A stretch of 35,632 nucleotides of DNA from a bacterium. Lineage in GTDB: Bacteria > Gemmatimonadota > Gemmatimonadetes > Gemmatimonadales > JACORV01. The DNA is taken from positions 1 to 35,632 of the forward strand of contig JAJYLI010000005.1 in NCBI GenBank assembly GCA_021787855.1, given 5' to 3'. This document shows positions 26,805 to 34,686 of the stretch, piece after piece (positions within the stretch are counted from its first letter, which is position 1; each line of letters begins with the position of its first letter). The notes under the pieces are model-generated. The model ran no database searches, was not told the origin of the DNA, and worked only from the letters and a program-made list of their open reading frames with translations. The position numbers and the translations under genes are program-made.

Positions 26805-26881
26805 GACTCCCACTGACCGCCGGTCAGGTAGGAGTCATCAGCGATGCACCGCGGTTCAGGGTGAACTCCATCACCCCGCGG
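26805..26881 (-). promoter_or_regulatory. Fluoride riboswitch (crcB motif) with expression-platform hairpin
   Basis: Minus strand GGGGTGATGGAGTTCACCCTGAACCGCGGTGCATCGCTGATGACTCCTACC matches crcB motif (GGNGATGGNGTTCNCC..AACCGC..CTGATGRCTCCTAC); GACTCC can alternatively pair with downstream GGGAGTC. Confidence 0.95.
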
Positions 26882-26939
26882 CAGGGCCGCGTCGGATAAC
26901 CGCCTGGAATGTAACCCCCCGGGGCAAGCCCCCCGGCCG

Positions 26940-27209
26940 TCAGTATGCCCGCACGTCCCGGATCTGGTCCAGGCGGACCTTCATCCGCTTGCCGCTGTCC
27001 CGCCGGCGGGCCTCGAGGTACGGCGTCCCGTCCTCCCGGTACCAGGTGCGGGGCAGCACCTCGACCGGGCCCTGGTCCAGGACCAGCCGGACCACGCCCT
27101 TGAGGATCATCGCGGCCTCGAGCTTGTGGTGCAGGTGCGGCGCCAGGAGCGCCCCGGGCGGCGGCGCGGGCCTGGACGCGCTGAAATGAGGCGCGGCATC
27201 GGAATCCAT
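26940..27209 (-). CDS. Small hypothetical protein with WYL-like C-terminal segment
   Basis: MDSDAAPHFSASRPAPPPG...VVRLVLDQGPVEVLPRTWYREDGTPYLEARRRDSGKRMKVRLDQIRDVRAY; spacing and motif resemble a WYL domain half. Confidence 0.6.
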   Translation of the reverse strand: MDSDAAPHFSASRPAPPPGALLAPHLHHKLEAAMILKGVVRLVLDQGPVEVLPRTWYREDGTPYLEARRRDSGKRMKVRLDQIRDVRAY

Positions 27210-27352
27210 GAGGCGGCAGACTCCTTGGCGCGAGCGAATGAGGTGCAATGCGGGAACGATATTTAACAGATACGCGCCACCCGTCGGTGAGGTTGGTCAC
27301 CGTGCCGGTGAGCGCCTCGCGCACCGCCGCCGCCACACTATACTTCCCCACG

Positions 27353-29140
27353 ATGCCGCGCCTCGCCGTCGCCCAGTTCCGCCCCGCCAAGGGGGACTAC
27401 GCGGGGAACATCCGCCGCGTGGGGACGCTGTTCGCGCAGGTGGCCGAGTGGCCGGAGCCGCCGGACGTGCTGCTGCTGCCGGAGGCCGCGGCGACCGGCT
27501 ATCTGGTCGAGGGCGGCGCGCGGGACCTCGCGGTCACGGCCGGCACGCTGCTGGACGACCTCGCCGCTCAGCACCGGCTCGCCGGCGCGAAGCCGTTCGA
27601 CATCGTCCTCGGTTTCTACGAGCGCTGGCGCGGCCGGCTGTACAACTCCGCCCTGTACGCCGAGCTGGGCGCGGCGCCGCGGGTCGTCCACGTGCACCGC
27701 AAGGTGTTCCTGCCCACCTACGGCATGTTCGACGAGGAGCGGTTCGTCAAGGCCGGGCACGAGGTGGGGGTGTTCGACACGCGCTGGGGCAAGGCCGCGA
27801 TCCTGATCTGCGAGGACGCCTGGCACTCGCTCACGGGCACCGTGGCCGCCTTGAGGGGAGCCCAGGTGATCTTCATCCCCTCGGCCTCGCCGGCGCGCGG
27901 CCTGACCCCCTCGGACGGCGCGGCATCGCGGCCCGCCAACCTCGTGCGCTGGGACCGGATCGCCCGCGAGGTCGCGGCGGAGCACGGGGTCTGGGTGGCG
28001 GTCGCGCAGCTCGTGGGGTTCGAGGGGGGCAAGGGCTTCGCCGGCGGCTCCACCGTGGTCTCGCCGCGCGGCGAAGTGGTGGCCTGCGCGCCGCTGTGGG
28101 ACGAGGCGCTGGTGGAGGCCACCGCGGACCTGGGCGAGATCACGCGGGCGCGGGCCGACCTGCCGCTGCTGGCGGACCTGGAGACGCAGCTGCCGCATCT
28201 GCTGCGGTCGCTGGAGCGTCCGGCGGGCACCGGCGCGTCGTTCGAGCCCGGCTCCGCCGGGCCCCGGGCGGCCGCGCCGCCGGAGGCCCCGGCGAGCCTG
28301 GTCCGCGCCACCGCTCCGTCCCGCGATCCGCTGGCCATGGACTGCGCCCTGGCGGAGCGGTGGCTGGTGGAGTTCCTGCGCGAGGAGCTGACCACGCGGC
28401 GGGGGTTCACGCGCGTCGTCGTCGGCCTCTCGGGTGGCGTGGACAGCGCGGTCGCGGCCTATCTGGCGGCGCGGGCGCTGGGGCCCGGGAACGTCACCGC
28501 CTTCATGCTGCCCTACCGCACGTCGAGCCCCGAGAGCGTCGCGCACGCGAAGCTCGTGGTGGAGGCGCTCGGGATCCACAGCCGCGTCATTGACATCACG
28601 CCGGCCGTGGACGGCTACGTCGCGACCGCGGAGCCGGACGCGGACGAGCGCCGCCGCGGCAACGTCATGGCGCGGGTCCGGATGATCGTGCTGTTCGACC
28701 AGGCCTCCAAGCTGGGCGCCCTGCCCATCGGCACCGGCAACAAGACCGAGCGGCTGTTCGGCTACTTCACCTGGCACGCCGACGACTCGCCGCCCATCAA
28801 CCCGCTCGGCGACCTGTTCAAGACCCAGGTGTGGGCGCTGGCCCGCCACCTGGGCGTGCCGCGCGCGATCGTCGAGAAGCCCGCCACCGCGGACCTCGCC
28901 CGCGGGCAGACCGACGAGGGCGACCTGGGCATCTCCTACCTCAAGGCGGACCGGATCCTGTTCGCGCTGTTGCGGGGCCTGAAGCCGGAGGAGATCGTCG
29001 CCACCGGGTTCACCGCGGCGGAGGTGGAGCTGGTGGCCGGCCGGCTGGCCTCGACCCACTGGAAGCGCCGCCTGCCGACCGTGGCGATGCTGAGCCCCAC
29101 GGCGATCGGCGAGTCCTACCTCCGGCCGGTGGACTTCTGA
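27353..29140 (+). CDS. nadE: Glutamine-dependent NAD+ synthase
   Basis: N-terminal CN-hydrolase domain (LAVAQFRPAKGDYAGNIRRV, ILICEDAWHS) and C-terminal NAD synthase (VVGLSGGVDSAVAAYLAA, PIGTGNKTERLFGYFTWHADDSPPINPLGDLFKTQVWALARHLGVP). Confidence 0.97.
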   Translation: MPRLAVAQFRPAKGDYAGNIRRVGTLFAQVAEWPEPPDVLLLPEAAATGYLVEGGARDLAVTAGTLLDDLAAQHRLAGAKPFDIVLGFYERWRGRLYNSALYAELGAAPRVVHVHRKVFLPTYGMFDEERFVKAGHEVGVFDTRWGKAAILICEDAWHSLTGTVAALRGAQVIFIPSASPARGLTPSDGAASRPANLVRWDRIAREVAAEHGVWVAVAQLVGFEGGKGFAGGSTVVSPRGEVVACAPLWDEALVEATADLGEITRARADLPLLADLETQLPHLLRSLERPAGTGASFEPGSAGPRAAAPPEAPASLVRATAPSRDPLAMDCALAERWLVEFLREELTTRRGFTRVVVGLSGGVDSAVAAYLAARALGPGNVTAFMLPYRTSSPESVAHAKLVVEALGIHSRVIDITPAVDGYVATAEPDADERRRGNVMARVRMIVLFDQASKLGALPIGTGNKTERLFGYFTWHADDSPPINPLGDLFKTQVWALARHLGVPRAIVEKPATADLARGQTDEGDLGISYLKADRILFALLRGLKPEEIVATGFTAAEVELVAGRLASTHWKRRLPTVAMLSPTAIGESYLRPVDF

Positions 29141-29143
29141 GCG

Positions 29144-29626
29144 ATGGAGCCCCGCCCGCCCCGCCTGTCGCGCACCACCATCTCCGAGGTGATGATGCCG
29201 CACATGGCCAACCAGCTCGGCAACGTGCACGGCGGCGTGATCCTGGGGATGCTGGACCGCGTGGGCGCGGTGAGCGCCATCCGCCACGCCCAGCGCATCT
29301 GCGTGACCGCGTCGGTGGACCGGGTGGACTTCCGCGAGCCGATCCACCTGGGCGAGCTGGTGACGATGTACGCCAGCGTCAACTACGCGCACCGCACCTC
29401 GATCGAGGTGGGGGTCCGCGTCGAGGCGGAGGATCTCCTCACCGGCGTGAAGCGGCACACCAACTCCTGCTACCTCACCTTCGTGGCGCTGGACGAGCGC
29501 GGGCGGCCCGCGCCGGTGCCGCCGGTCGTGCCGGAGACCGCGGAGGAGCGGCGCCGCTACCAGGCGGCCGAGGCGCGCCGGGCCCAGCGGATGGCGGGGC
29601 TGCCGCGGCCCAGGGAGAGCCCGTGA
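29144..29626 (+). CDS. Acyl-CoA thioesterase, hotdog fold
   Basis: MMPHMANQLGNVHGGVILGMLDRVGAVSAIRHA...VDRVDFREPIHLGELVTMYASVNYAHRTSIEVGVRVEAE. Confidence 0.94.
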   Translation: MEPRPPRLSRTTISEVMMPHMANQLGNVHGGVILGMLDRVGAVSAIRHAQRICVTASVDRVDFREPIHLGELVTMYASVNYAHRTSIEVGVRVEAEDLLTGVKRHTNSCYLTFVALDERGRPAPVPPVVPETAEERRRYQAAEARRAQRMAGLPRPRESP

Positions 29627-30579
29627 CCATCCAGCCGCAGCGGGTGGTGCTGGTGCTCTCGGGCGGCGGCATGAAGGCCATGGCGCAGGTCGGCGTGCTG
29701 CGGGCGCTGGAGGAAGTGGACCTGCGCCCCGCGGAGATCGTGGCGACCTCCGCGGGCGCGCTGATGGGCGCGCTGATCGCCGCCGGCCAGAGCTACACGC
29801 AAATCGTGCCGCGGCTCCTGGGGCTCGGGCACCGCGAGCTGCGGGCGCTGATCCGCCTGTCGGTGCTGGTGCACGGCCTGGGATCGCGCAGCGTGATGAA
29901 GCCCGAGCCGGTGCGGGACCTCCTGGCCGCGCTGCTGCCGGTGCACGAGTTCGACGAGCTGCGCCTGCCGTTGCGGGTCACGGCGGTGGACGCCGACACC
30001 GGCGCCCTGGTGGTCTTCGGGGCCGGCGGGCGCTCGGACTGCTCGCTGGTGGACGCGGTCCTCGCCTCGATGGCGCTGCCGGTCTATCTGCCCCCGATCC
30101 TGATCGGCGGCCACCGCTACGTGGACGGGGGCCTGCTGCAGGTGCTGCCGCTCGACGTGGCGGCCGCCGTGCCGGCGGACCTCGTGGTGGCGGTGGACGT
30201 GGGCCCCGTGGCGGCCTCGCCGCCCGCCGGCCACCGGGGGCCGCCCCTGCTGGCGGCGCACGACCGCGCGCTGGCCATCATGATGGCGGCGCAGCGGCGG
30301 GGCGCGGTGGAGGCGTGGGCGGCCGCGCCGGACCGCGCGCCGCTGATCCTGGTGGAGCCGCAGCTCGATCCCCACGGCACCTTCGCGTTCGATCGCGCGG
30401 ACGAGTTCATCGGCGCCGGCTACCGGGCGGCCCACGCCGCCCTGGCGGCGCACGCCGGCGCGTGGCCCGAGGCGCCGGCCGGCGGGGCCGGGGAGCGCCC
30501 CGGCGAGACGGACTCGCCGCCCGGCCGGCGGGCCGGCGGCCCGCGGGCCCTCGGGGGCGGAGGAGGGGGGGGCCGCTGA
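29623..30579 (+). CDS. Patatin-like phospholipase family protein
   Basis: VVLVLSGGGMKAMAQVGVLRALEE, ATSAGALMGALIAAG, YVDGGLLQVLPLD. GTG at 29623 overlaps thioesterase stop (GTGA). Confidence 0.92.
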   Translation: MTIQPQRVVLVLSGGGMKAMAQVGVLRALEEVDLRPAEIVATSAGALMGALIAAGQSYTQIVPRLLGLGHRELRALIRLSVLVHGLGSRSVMKPEPVRDLLAALLPVHEFDELRLPLRVTAVDADTGALVVFGAGGRSDCSLVDAVLASMALPVYLPPILIGGHRYVDGGLLQVLPLDVAAAVPADLVVAVDVGPVAASPPAGHRGPPLLAAHDRALAIMMAAQRRGAVEAWAAAPDRAPLILVEPQLDPHGTFAFDRADEFIGAGYRAAHAALAAHAGAWPEAPAGGAGERPGETDSPPGRRAGGPRALGGGGGGGR

Positions 30580-30580
30580 C

Positions 30581-31012
30581 ATGGCGGGCATCCGGACCTT
30601 CACCGTGGAGCGCGCCAACAGCGCCCTGCCGCTGGTGCGGCGCATCGTGCAGGACATCGTCGCCGAGCACCCGCGCTGGAAGGACCTCGTGTCGCGCTAC
30701 GAGCTGGCGGCCGCCGGCGCGCGGCCCGAGGCCGGCGAGTCGGCCGAGCAGCTGGCGCTGCGGCGCGAGATCGAGGTTGTGGCCGCGCGCATTGACGCCT
30801 ACGTGGATGAGCTGAGCGAGGTCGGCTGCCTGCTCAAAGGCTTCGAAGACGGGCTGGTGGACTTCTACGGCGTGCACGAGGGGCGGCTGGTGTTCCTGTG
30901 CTGGCGTCTGGGCGAGGACGCCGTGACGCACTGGCACGAGCTGGACGCGGGGGTCGCCGGCCGGCAGCCCATTCCCGCCGACTTCGCCGCGCGCGAGGGG
31001 GCTCCGCGATGA
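30581..31012 (+). CDS. DUF2203 family protein
   Basis: FTVERANSALPLVRRIVQDIV...VGCLLKGFEDGLVDFYGVHEGRLVFLCWRLGEDAVTHWHELDAG. Confidence 0.93.
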   Translation: MAGIRTFTVERANSALPLVRRIVQDIVAEHPRWKDLVSRYELAAAGARPEAGESAEQLALRREIEVVAARIDAYVDELSEVGCLLKGFEDGLVDFYGVHEGRLVFLCWRLGEDAVTHWHELDAGVAGRQPIPADFAAREGAPR

Positions 31013-31049
31013 GCTGGCGCGCCGCCCGCGATCAACGGAGGTAGCGAGC

Positions 31050-31514
31050 ATGCTGCTGTTCCTGCATTGGGTCGGATTCTCGGTGTGGCTGGGGGCCCAG
31101 CTCACCTTCATGGTGTGGGGCCCGCAGACCCGCGCGGCGAGCCTGGAGGCCTGGGCGCACGCCTGGAAGACGCTCGCCAAGGTGCAGGGCTACATCATCG
31201 CGCCCGCCGCGGCCGTGGCGACCATCACCGGCATCGTGCTGACCATGCGGATGGTGAGCGGGCACGCCGACGAGACCACGCCGCTCCTGCTGATGCAGGG
31301 ATTCGGGCTGGTGGCGGGCGTGCTGGCCGTCGCGGTCGTCACGCCCCTGGCCAACCGGGTGGCGATGTACGCGCAGCTCGGCCTGGCGGCCGGCCAGAAG
31401 GACCCGCGCGCCGAGAAGGCGCGGGTGACGCTGGCCTGGGCCGCCTCGCTGACGGGCGTGCTGATCCTGCTGGCGCTGTGGTTCGGGGCCCATACGCCCG
31501 CGATACCGCTGTAG
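31050..31514 (+). CDS. Small integral membrane protein (CopD/DUF2269-like)
   Basis: MLLFLHWVGFSVWLGAQLTFMVWGPQTR... with about four TM segments. Confidence 0.75.
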   Translation: MLLFLHWVGFSVWLGAQLTFMVWGPQTRAASLEAWAHAWKTLAKVQGYIIAPAAAVATITGIVLTMRMVSGHADETTPLLLMQGFGLVAGVLAVAVVTPLANRVAMYAQLGLAAGQKDPRAEKARVTLAWAASLTGVLILLALWFGAHTPAIPL

Positions 31515-31558
31515 CGCCGTGTCGCGGGGCGCGGGATGCGGAAGGGGAATGCCGCGCT

Positions 31559-32218
31559 CTACTTGTTGCCGCCCCCTGACGCGAGATACCAGTCGCAGTA
31601 ACGACTCACCGGACATTCGGGGCACTTCGGGGCTCTGGCCGTGCAGACCAGGGCCCCCAATTCCATCAGGGCTTGGTTGAACGTCCACGCCGTCTTCCCG
31701 CGCCTGGGCTGCAGGAGCTGAACGGTTTCTTCCGCCTTCGCCGGCTCGCAGCTGAAAACGCGGCGCAGCACGCGCCGCACATTGGTGTCCACCGCGGCGA
31801 CCGGCCGCTCGAAGGCGAACGCCGCCACGGCGCCCGCCGTGTAGGGGCCGACCCCCGGCAGCGCGCGCAGGGCCTCCGGGTCGCCGGGCAGCCGGCCGCC
31901 CCGGGTGGCCATGACCTCCCTGGCCAGGCGGTGCAGGTTCGCGGCCCGGCGGTAGTAGCCGAGCCCGTCCCACGCCTCGCGCACCCGGCGGGCCGGCGCG
32001 CGCGCCAGCGCGGCCAGATCGGGATAGCGCTCGAGGAAGCGGGGATAGAACTGCAGCACCCGGGCGACCTGGGTCTGCTGCAGCATGAACTCGGAAACCA
32101 GCACCCGGTACGGGTCGCGGGTGCGGCGCCACGGCAGGTCGCGTCCGGCCCGGCGGAACCACGCCAGCAGGCGGCGCCGGAATTCGGGAGCGCGCTTCGG
32201 GGTGGACTGTGGGAGCAC
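31559..32218 (-). CDS. mutY: A/G-specific adenine glycosylase, short form (HhH-GPD + 4Fe-4S, no C-terminal NUDIX-like domain)
   Basis: VSEFMLQQTQVARVLQFYPRFL, LPGVGPYTAGAVAAFAFERPVAAVDTNVRRVLRR, CTARAPKCPECPVSRYC (Cx6Cx2Cx5C). Likely GTG at 32218. Confidence 0.88.
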   Translation of the reverse strand: MLPQSTPKRAPEFRRRLLAWFRRAGRDLPWRRTRDPYRVLVSEFMLQQTQVARVLQFYPRFLERYPDLAALARAPARRVREAWDGLGYYRRAANLHRLAREVMATRGGRLPGDPEALRALPGVGPYTAGAVAAFAFERPVAAVDTNVRRVLRRVFSCEPAKAEETVQLLQPRRGKTAWTFNQALMELGALVCTARAPKCPECPVSRYCDWYLASGGGNK

Positions 32219-32240
32219 GGAGGGTGACAATATACCCCCT

Positions 32241-33050
32241 ATGGACCCCCAGCTCACCACGACGGCCGAGCTTCCCCTGCCCGTCAACGCGGCGCGGGCG
32301 GTGTCGCGCCCGGTGCTGGGGGCGCTGGGCACCGTGGGGCGGTTCGGGATGCTGCTCCTGGAGCTGGTGCGCGCGCTGCCGGAGTGGCGGGTGTGGGTGC
32401 CGCGGGCCTTGGAGCAGTGCGAGCAGGTGGGCTACGGCAGCCTGCTCATCGTGCTGCTCACCTCGGCCTTCGCCGGCGCCGTGGCCTCGCTCCAGGCGGG
32501 CTACCAGTTCACCGGCAACATCCCGCTGTACGTGGTGGGCGCGATCGTCTCCGAGAGCGTCATCCTGGAGCTGGGCCCGGTGATGACCGGCCTGCTGCTG
32601 GCCGGCCGCATCGGGGCGCGCTACGCGGCCGAGCTGGGGACCATGCGCGTCACCGAGCAGGTGGACGCGCTGGAATCGCTGGGCCGCAACCCCGCCTCGC
32701 ACCTCCTGCTGCCGCGGGTGATCGCGGGGCTGGTCATGCTGCCCGCGCTGGTGGCCCTGGCCGACGCCACCGGCATCCTCTCGGGCTGGGTGGTGGCCAA
32801 GTCGTCCATCCACATCACCAACGCCGACTACGCCTACGGCACGCACCGCTACTTCCGCACCTTCGACCTGTGGTACTCGGTCATCAAGGCGGAGGCCTTC
32901 GGCGCGGTGGTGACCGTGATCCCCTGCTTCGTGGGCTACGAGGCCAAGGAGGGGGCCGAGGGCGTGGGCCGGGCCACCACCACGGCCGTGGTGGCCGCGT
33001 GCGTGGTCATCCTGCTGCTCGACATGCTGCTCGCCAAGCTGCTCCTGTGA
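32241..33050 (+). CDS. mlaE: MlaE-family ABC transporter permease
   Basis: VGYGSLLIVLLTSAFAGAVASLQAGYQF, ELGPVMTGLLLAGRIGARYAAELGTMRVTEQVDALESLGRNP. ATG at 32241. Confidence 0.96.
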   Translation: MDPQLTTTAELPLPVNAARAVSRPVLGALGTVGRFGMLLLELVRALPEWRVWVPRALEQCEQVGYGSLLIVLLTSAFAGAVASLQAGYQFTGNIPLYVVGAIVSESVILELGPVMTGLLLAGRIGARYAAELGTMRVTEQVDALESLGRNPASHLLLPRVIAGLVMLPALVALADATGILSGWVVAKSSIHITNADYAYGTHRYFRTFDLWYSVIKAEAFGAVVTVIPCFVGYEAKEGAEGVGRATTTAVVAACVVILLLDMLLAKLLL

Positions 33051-33054
33051 CGGC

Positions 33055-33804
33055 GTGATCGAGCTCAAGAACGTCCACAAGCGCTTCGGCCACCACGTGG
33101 TCCTGGACGGGGTGGACTTCACCGTGGCCGACGGCGAGACGGTGGCCCTGCTGGGCCCCTCCGGCACGGGGAAGAGCGTCCTCCTCAAGCACATCATCGG
33201 TCTGCTGCGGCCGGACGTGGGCGACGTGCTGGTGGACGGCGAGTCGGTGCCGGGCCTCAAGCGCCGGGCGCTGACGAAGCTCCGGACCCGGATCGGCTAC
33301 GCGTTCCAGACCGGGGCGCTGTTCGACTCGATGACCGTGTACGAGAACATCCGGCTCGGCATCACCGACGAGACGTGCTACGGCGACCGGGACTTCTGCC
33401 GCGCCCGGGTCAAGGAGTGCCTGCGGCTGGTGAACCTGAGCGAGGACGTCGGCCGGCTGATGCCGGCGGAGTTGTCGGGCGGGATGCGCAAGCGCGTCGG
33501 CATCGCGCGGGCGATCGCCGGGCGCCCGACGTATCTTCTGTACGACGAGCCGACCTCCGGGCTCGATCCGGTCAACGCCGACGCGATGGACGCGCTGATC
33601 GAGCGATTCCAGAAGGAGCTGCACGTCACCAGCGTGGTGGTGAGCCACGACGTGCGGGGCTCGTTCAAGATCGCCGACCGCATCGCGCTGCTGCACAACG
33701 GGCGGATCCGCGCCGTGGGAACGGCGGAGGAGTTCATGGCGGCCAAGGACTCGGTGGTGCGCGCGTTCCTGGAGCGCGACCTCGAGGTCGCGGCGGAGGG
33801 CTGA
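33055..33804 (+). CDS. mlaF: ABC transporter ATP-binding protein, MlaF family
   Basis: LLGPSGTGKSVLLKHIIGLLRPD, ELSGGMRKRVGIARAIAGRPTYLLYDEPTSGLDPVNAD. Confidence 0.96.
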   Translation: MIELKNVHKRFGHHVVLDGVDFTVADGETVALLGPSGTGKSVLLKHIIGLLRPDVGDVLVDGESVPGLKRRALTKLRTRIGYAFQTGALFDSMTVYENIRLGITDETCYGDRDFCRARVKECLRLVNLSEDVGRLMPAELSGGMRKRVGIARAIAGRPTYLLYDEPTSGLDPVNADAMDALIERFQKELHVTSVVVSHDVRGSFKIADRIALLHNGRIRAVGTAEEFMAAKDSVVRAFLERDLEVAAEG

Positions 33805-34685
33805 TGGAGCTGCGCTACCGGCGGGAAGCCACGGTCGGGCTGTTGCTCATCATCGCTTCCGTGGTCTTCGTCCTGGGGCTGATCTGGCTGCAGGGCCGCA
33901 CCCTGGAGCGCGGCACCCGGGTCGAGATCGCCTTCACCGACGTCTCCGGGCTCAAGGTCGGGGATCCGGTGCGCACCTCGGGCGTGAGCGTCGGGGAGGT
34001 CGCCGACATCCGGCTGGTGGCGCCCGGCCGGGTCATCGTGACGCTGAACCTCGGCCACGGCCGGCGACCGCGGCGGGACGCCCAGGCGGTGGTGCGGGCC
34101 GCGGACTTCTTCGGCGCGCGCTACGTGGACTACGACCCGGGCACGCCGGGCCAGCCGCCCTTGAGCGGCGACTCGATCGCCGGCCAGCGCGAGGTGGGCA
34201 TTGACCAGATGATGGCGGGGATCGCCGATCCCGGCCGCCAGGCGCTGGTCAACGCGGCGCAGTTTCTCTCGCCGCAGAACGCGGCGGCCCTGCGCTCGCT
34301 CCTCACCGAGGCGCGGGCGGCCGTCGCCAAGCTCGGCGACGCCGCCACCGCGCCGTCCCAGCAGGCGGCGCGGGCCATGGCGTCGCTGACCGAGCTGCTG
34401 CAGCAGCTCGACCAGGTGGTGGGCGGTGAGGCGGCCAGCCAGACGATCGCCAACATGCGCGACGCGAGCCGCAACCTGGCGGCGGTCACCGCCACCCTGC
34501 GGCACACCACCGCCTCGCTGGACTCGGTGCTCACCAAGGTGAACACCGGTCGCGGCTCGCTGGGGCGGCTGGTCAACGACACCACCATGACGAGCGACCT
34601 GCACCACGCCAGCGTGGCGCTGACCGAGCTGCTGACCGATCTGAAGGCGCACCCGGGGCGCTACGTTCACGTGAGCGTGTTCTAA
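33804..34685 (+). CDS. mlaD: MlaD/MCE-family substrate-binding protein
   Basis: ATVGLLLIIASVVFVLGLIWLQG TM, VEIAFTDVSGLKVGDPVRTSGVSVGEVADIRL (MCE domain). TGATG overlap with MlaF gene. Confidence 0.94.
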   Translation: MELRYRREATVGLLLIIASVVFVLGLIWLQGRTLERGTRVEIAFTDVSGLKVGDPVRTSGVSVGEVADIRLVAPGRVIVTLNLGHGRRPRRDAQAVVRAADFFGARYVDYDPGTPGQPPLSGDSIAGQREVGIDQMMAGIADPGRQALVNAAQFLSPQNAAALRSLLTEARAAVAKLGDAATAPSQQAARAMASLTELLQQLDQVVGGEAASQTIANMRDASRNLAAVTATLRHTTASLDSVLTKVNTGRGSLGRLVNDTTMTSDLHHASVALTELLTDLKAHPGRYVHVSVF

Positions 34686-34686
34686 G

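Noticed and set aside
27338-29458. 706-aa minus-strand ORF opposite nadE
   Set aside because: Antisense to clear nadE and thioesterase genes; His/Arg/Gln-rich shadow ORF.
28831-29622. 5' part of the 582-aa ORF 28831..30579
   Set aside because: Out-of-frame shadow within nadE and thioesterase genes; the patatin gene begins at GTG 29623.
31032-33260. 742-aa minus-strand ORF
   Set aside because: Overlaps mutY, mlaE and mlaF; shadow ORF with repetitive composition.
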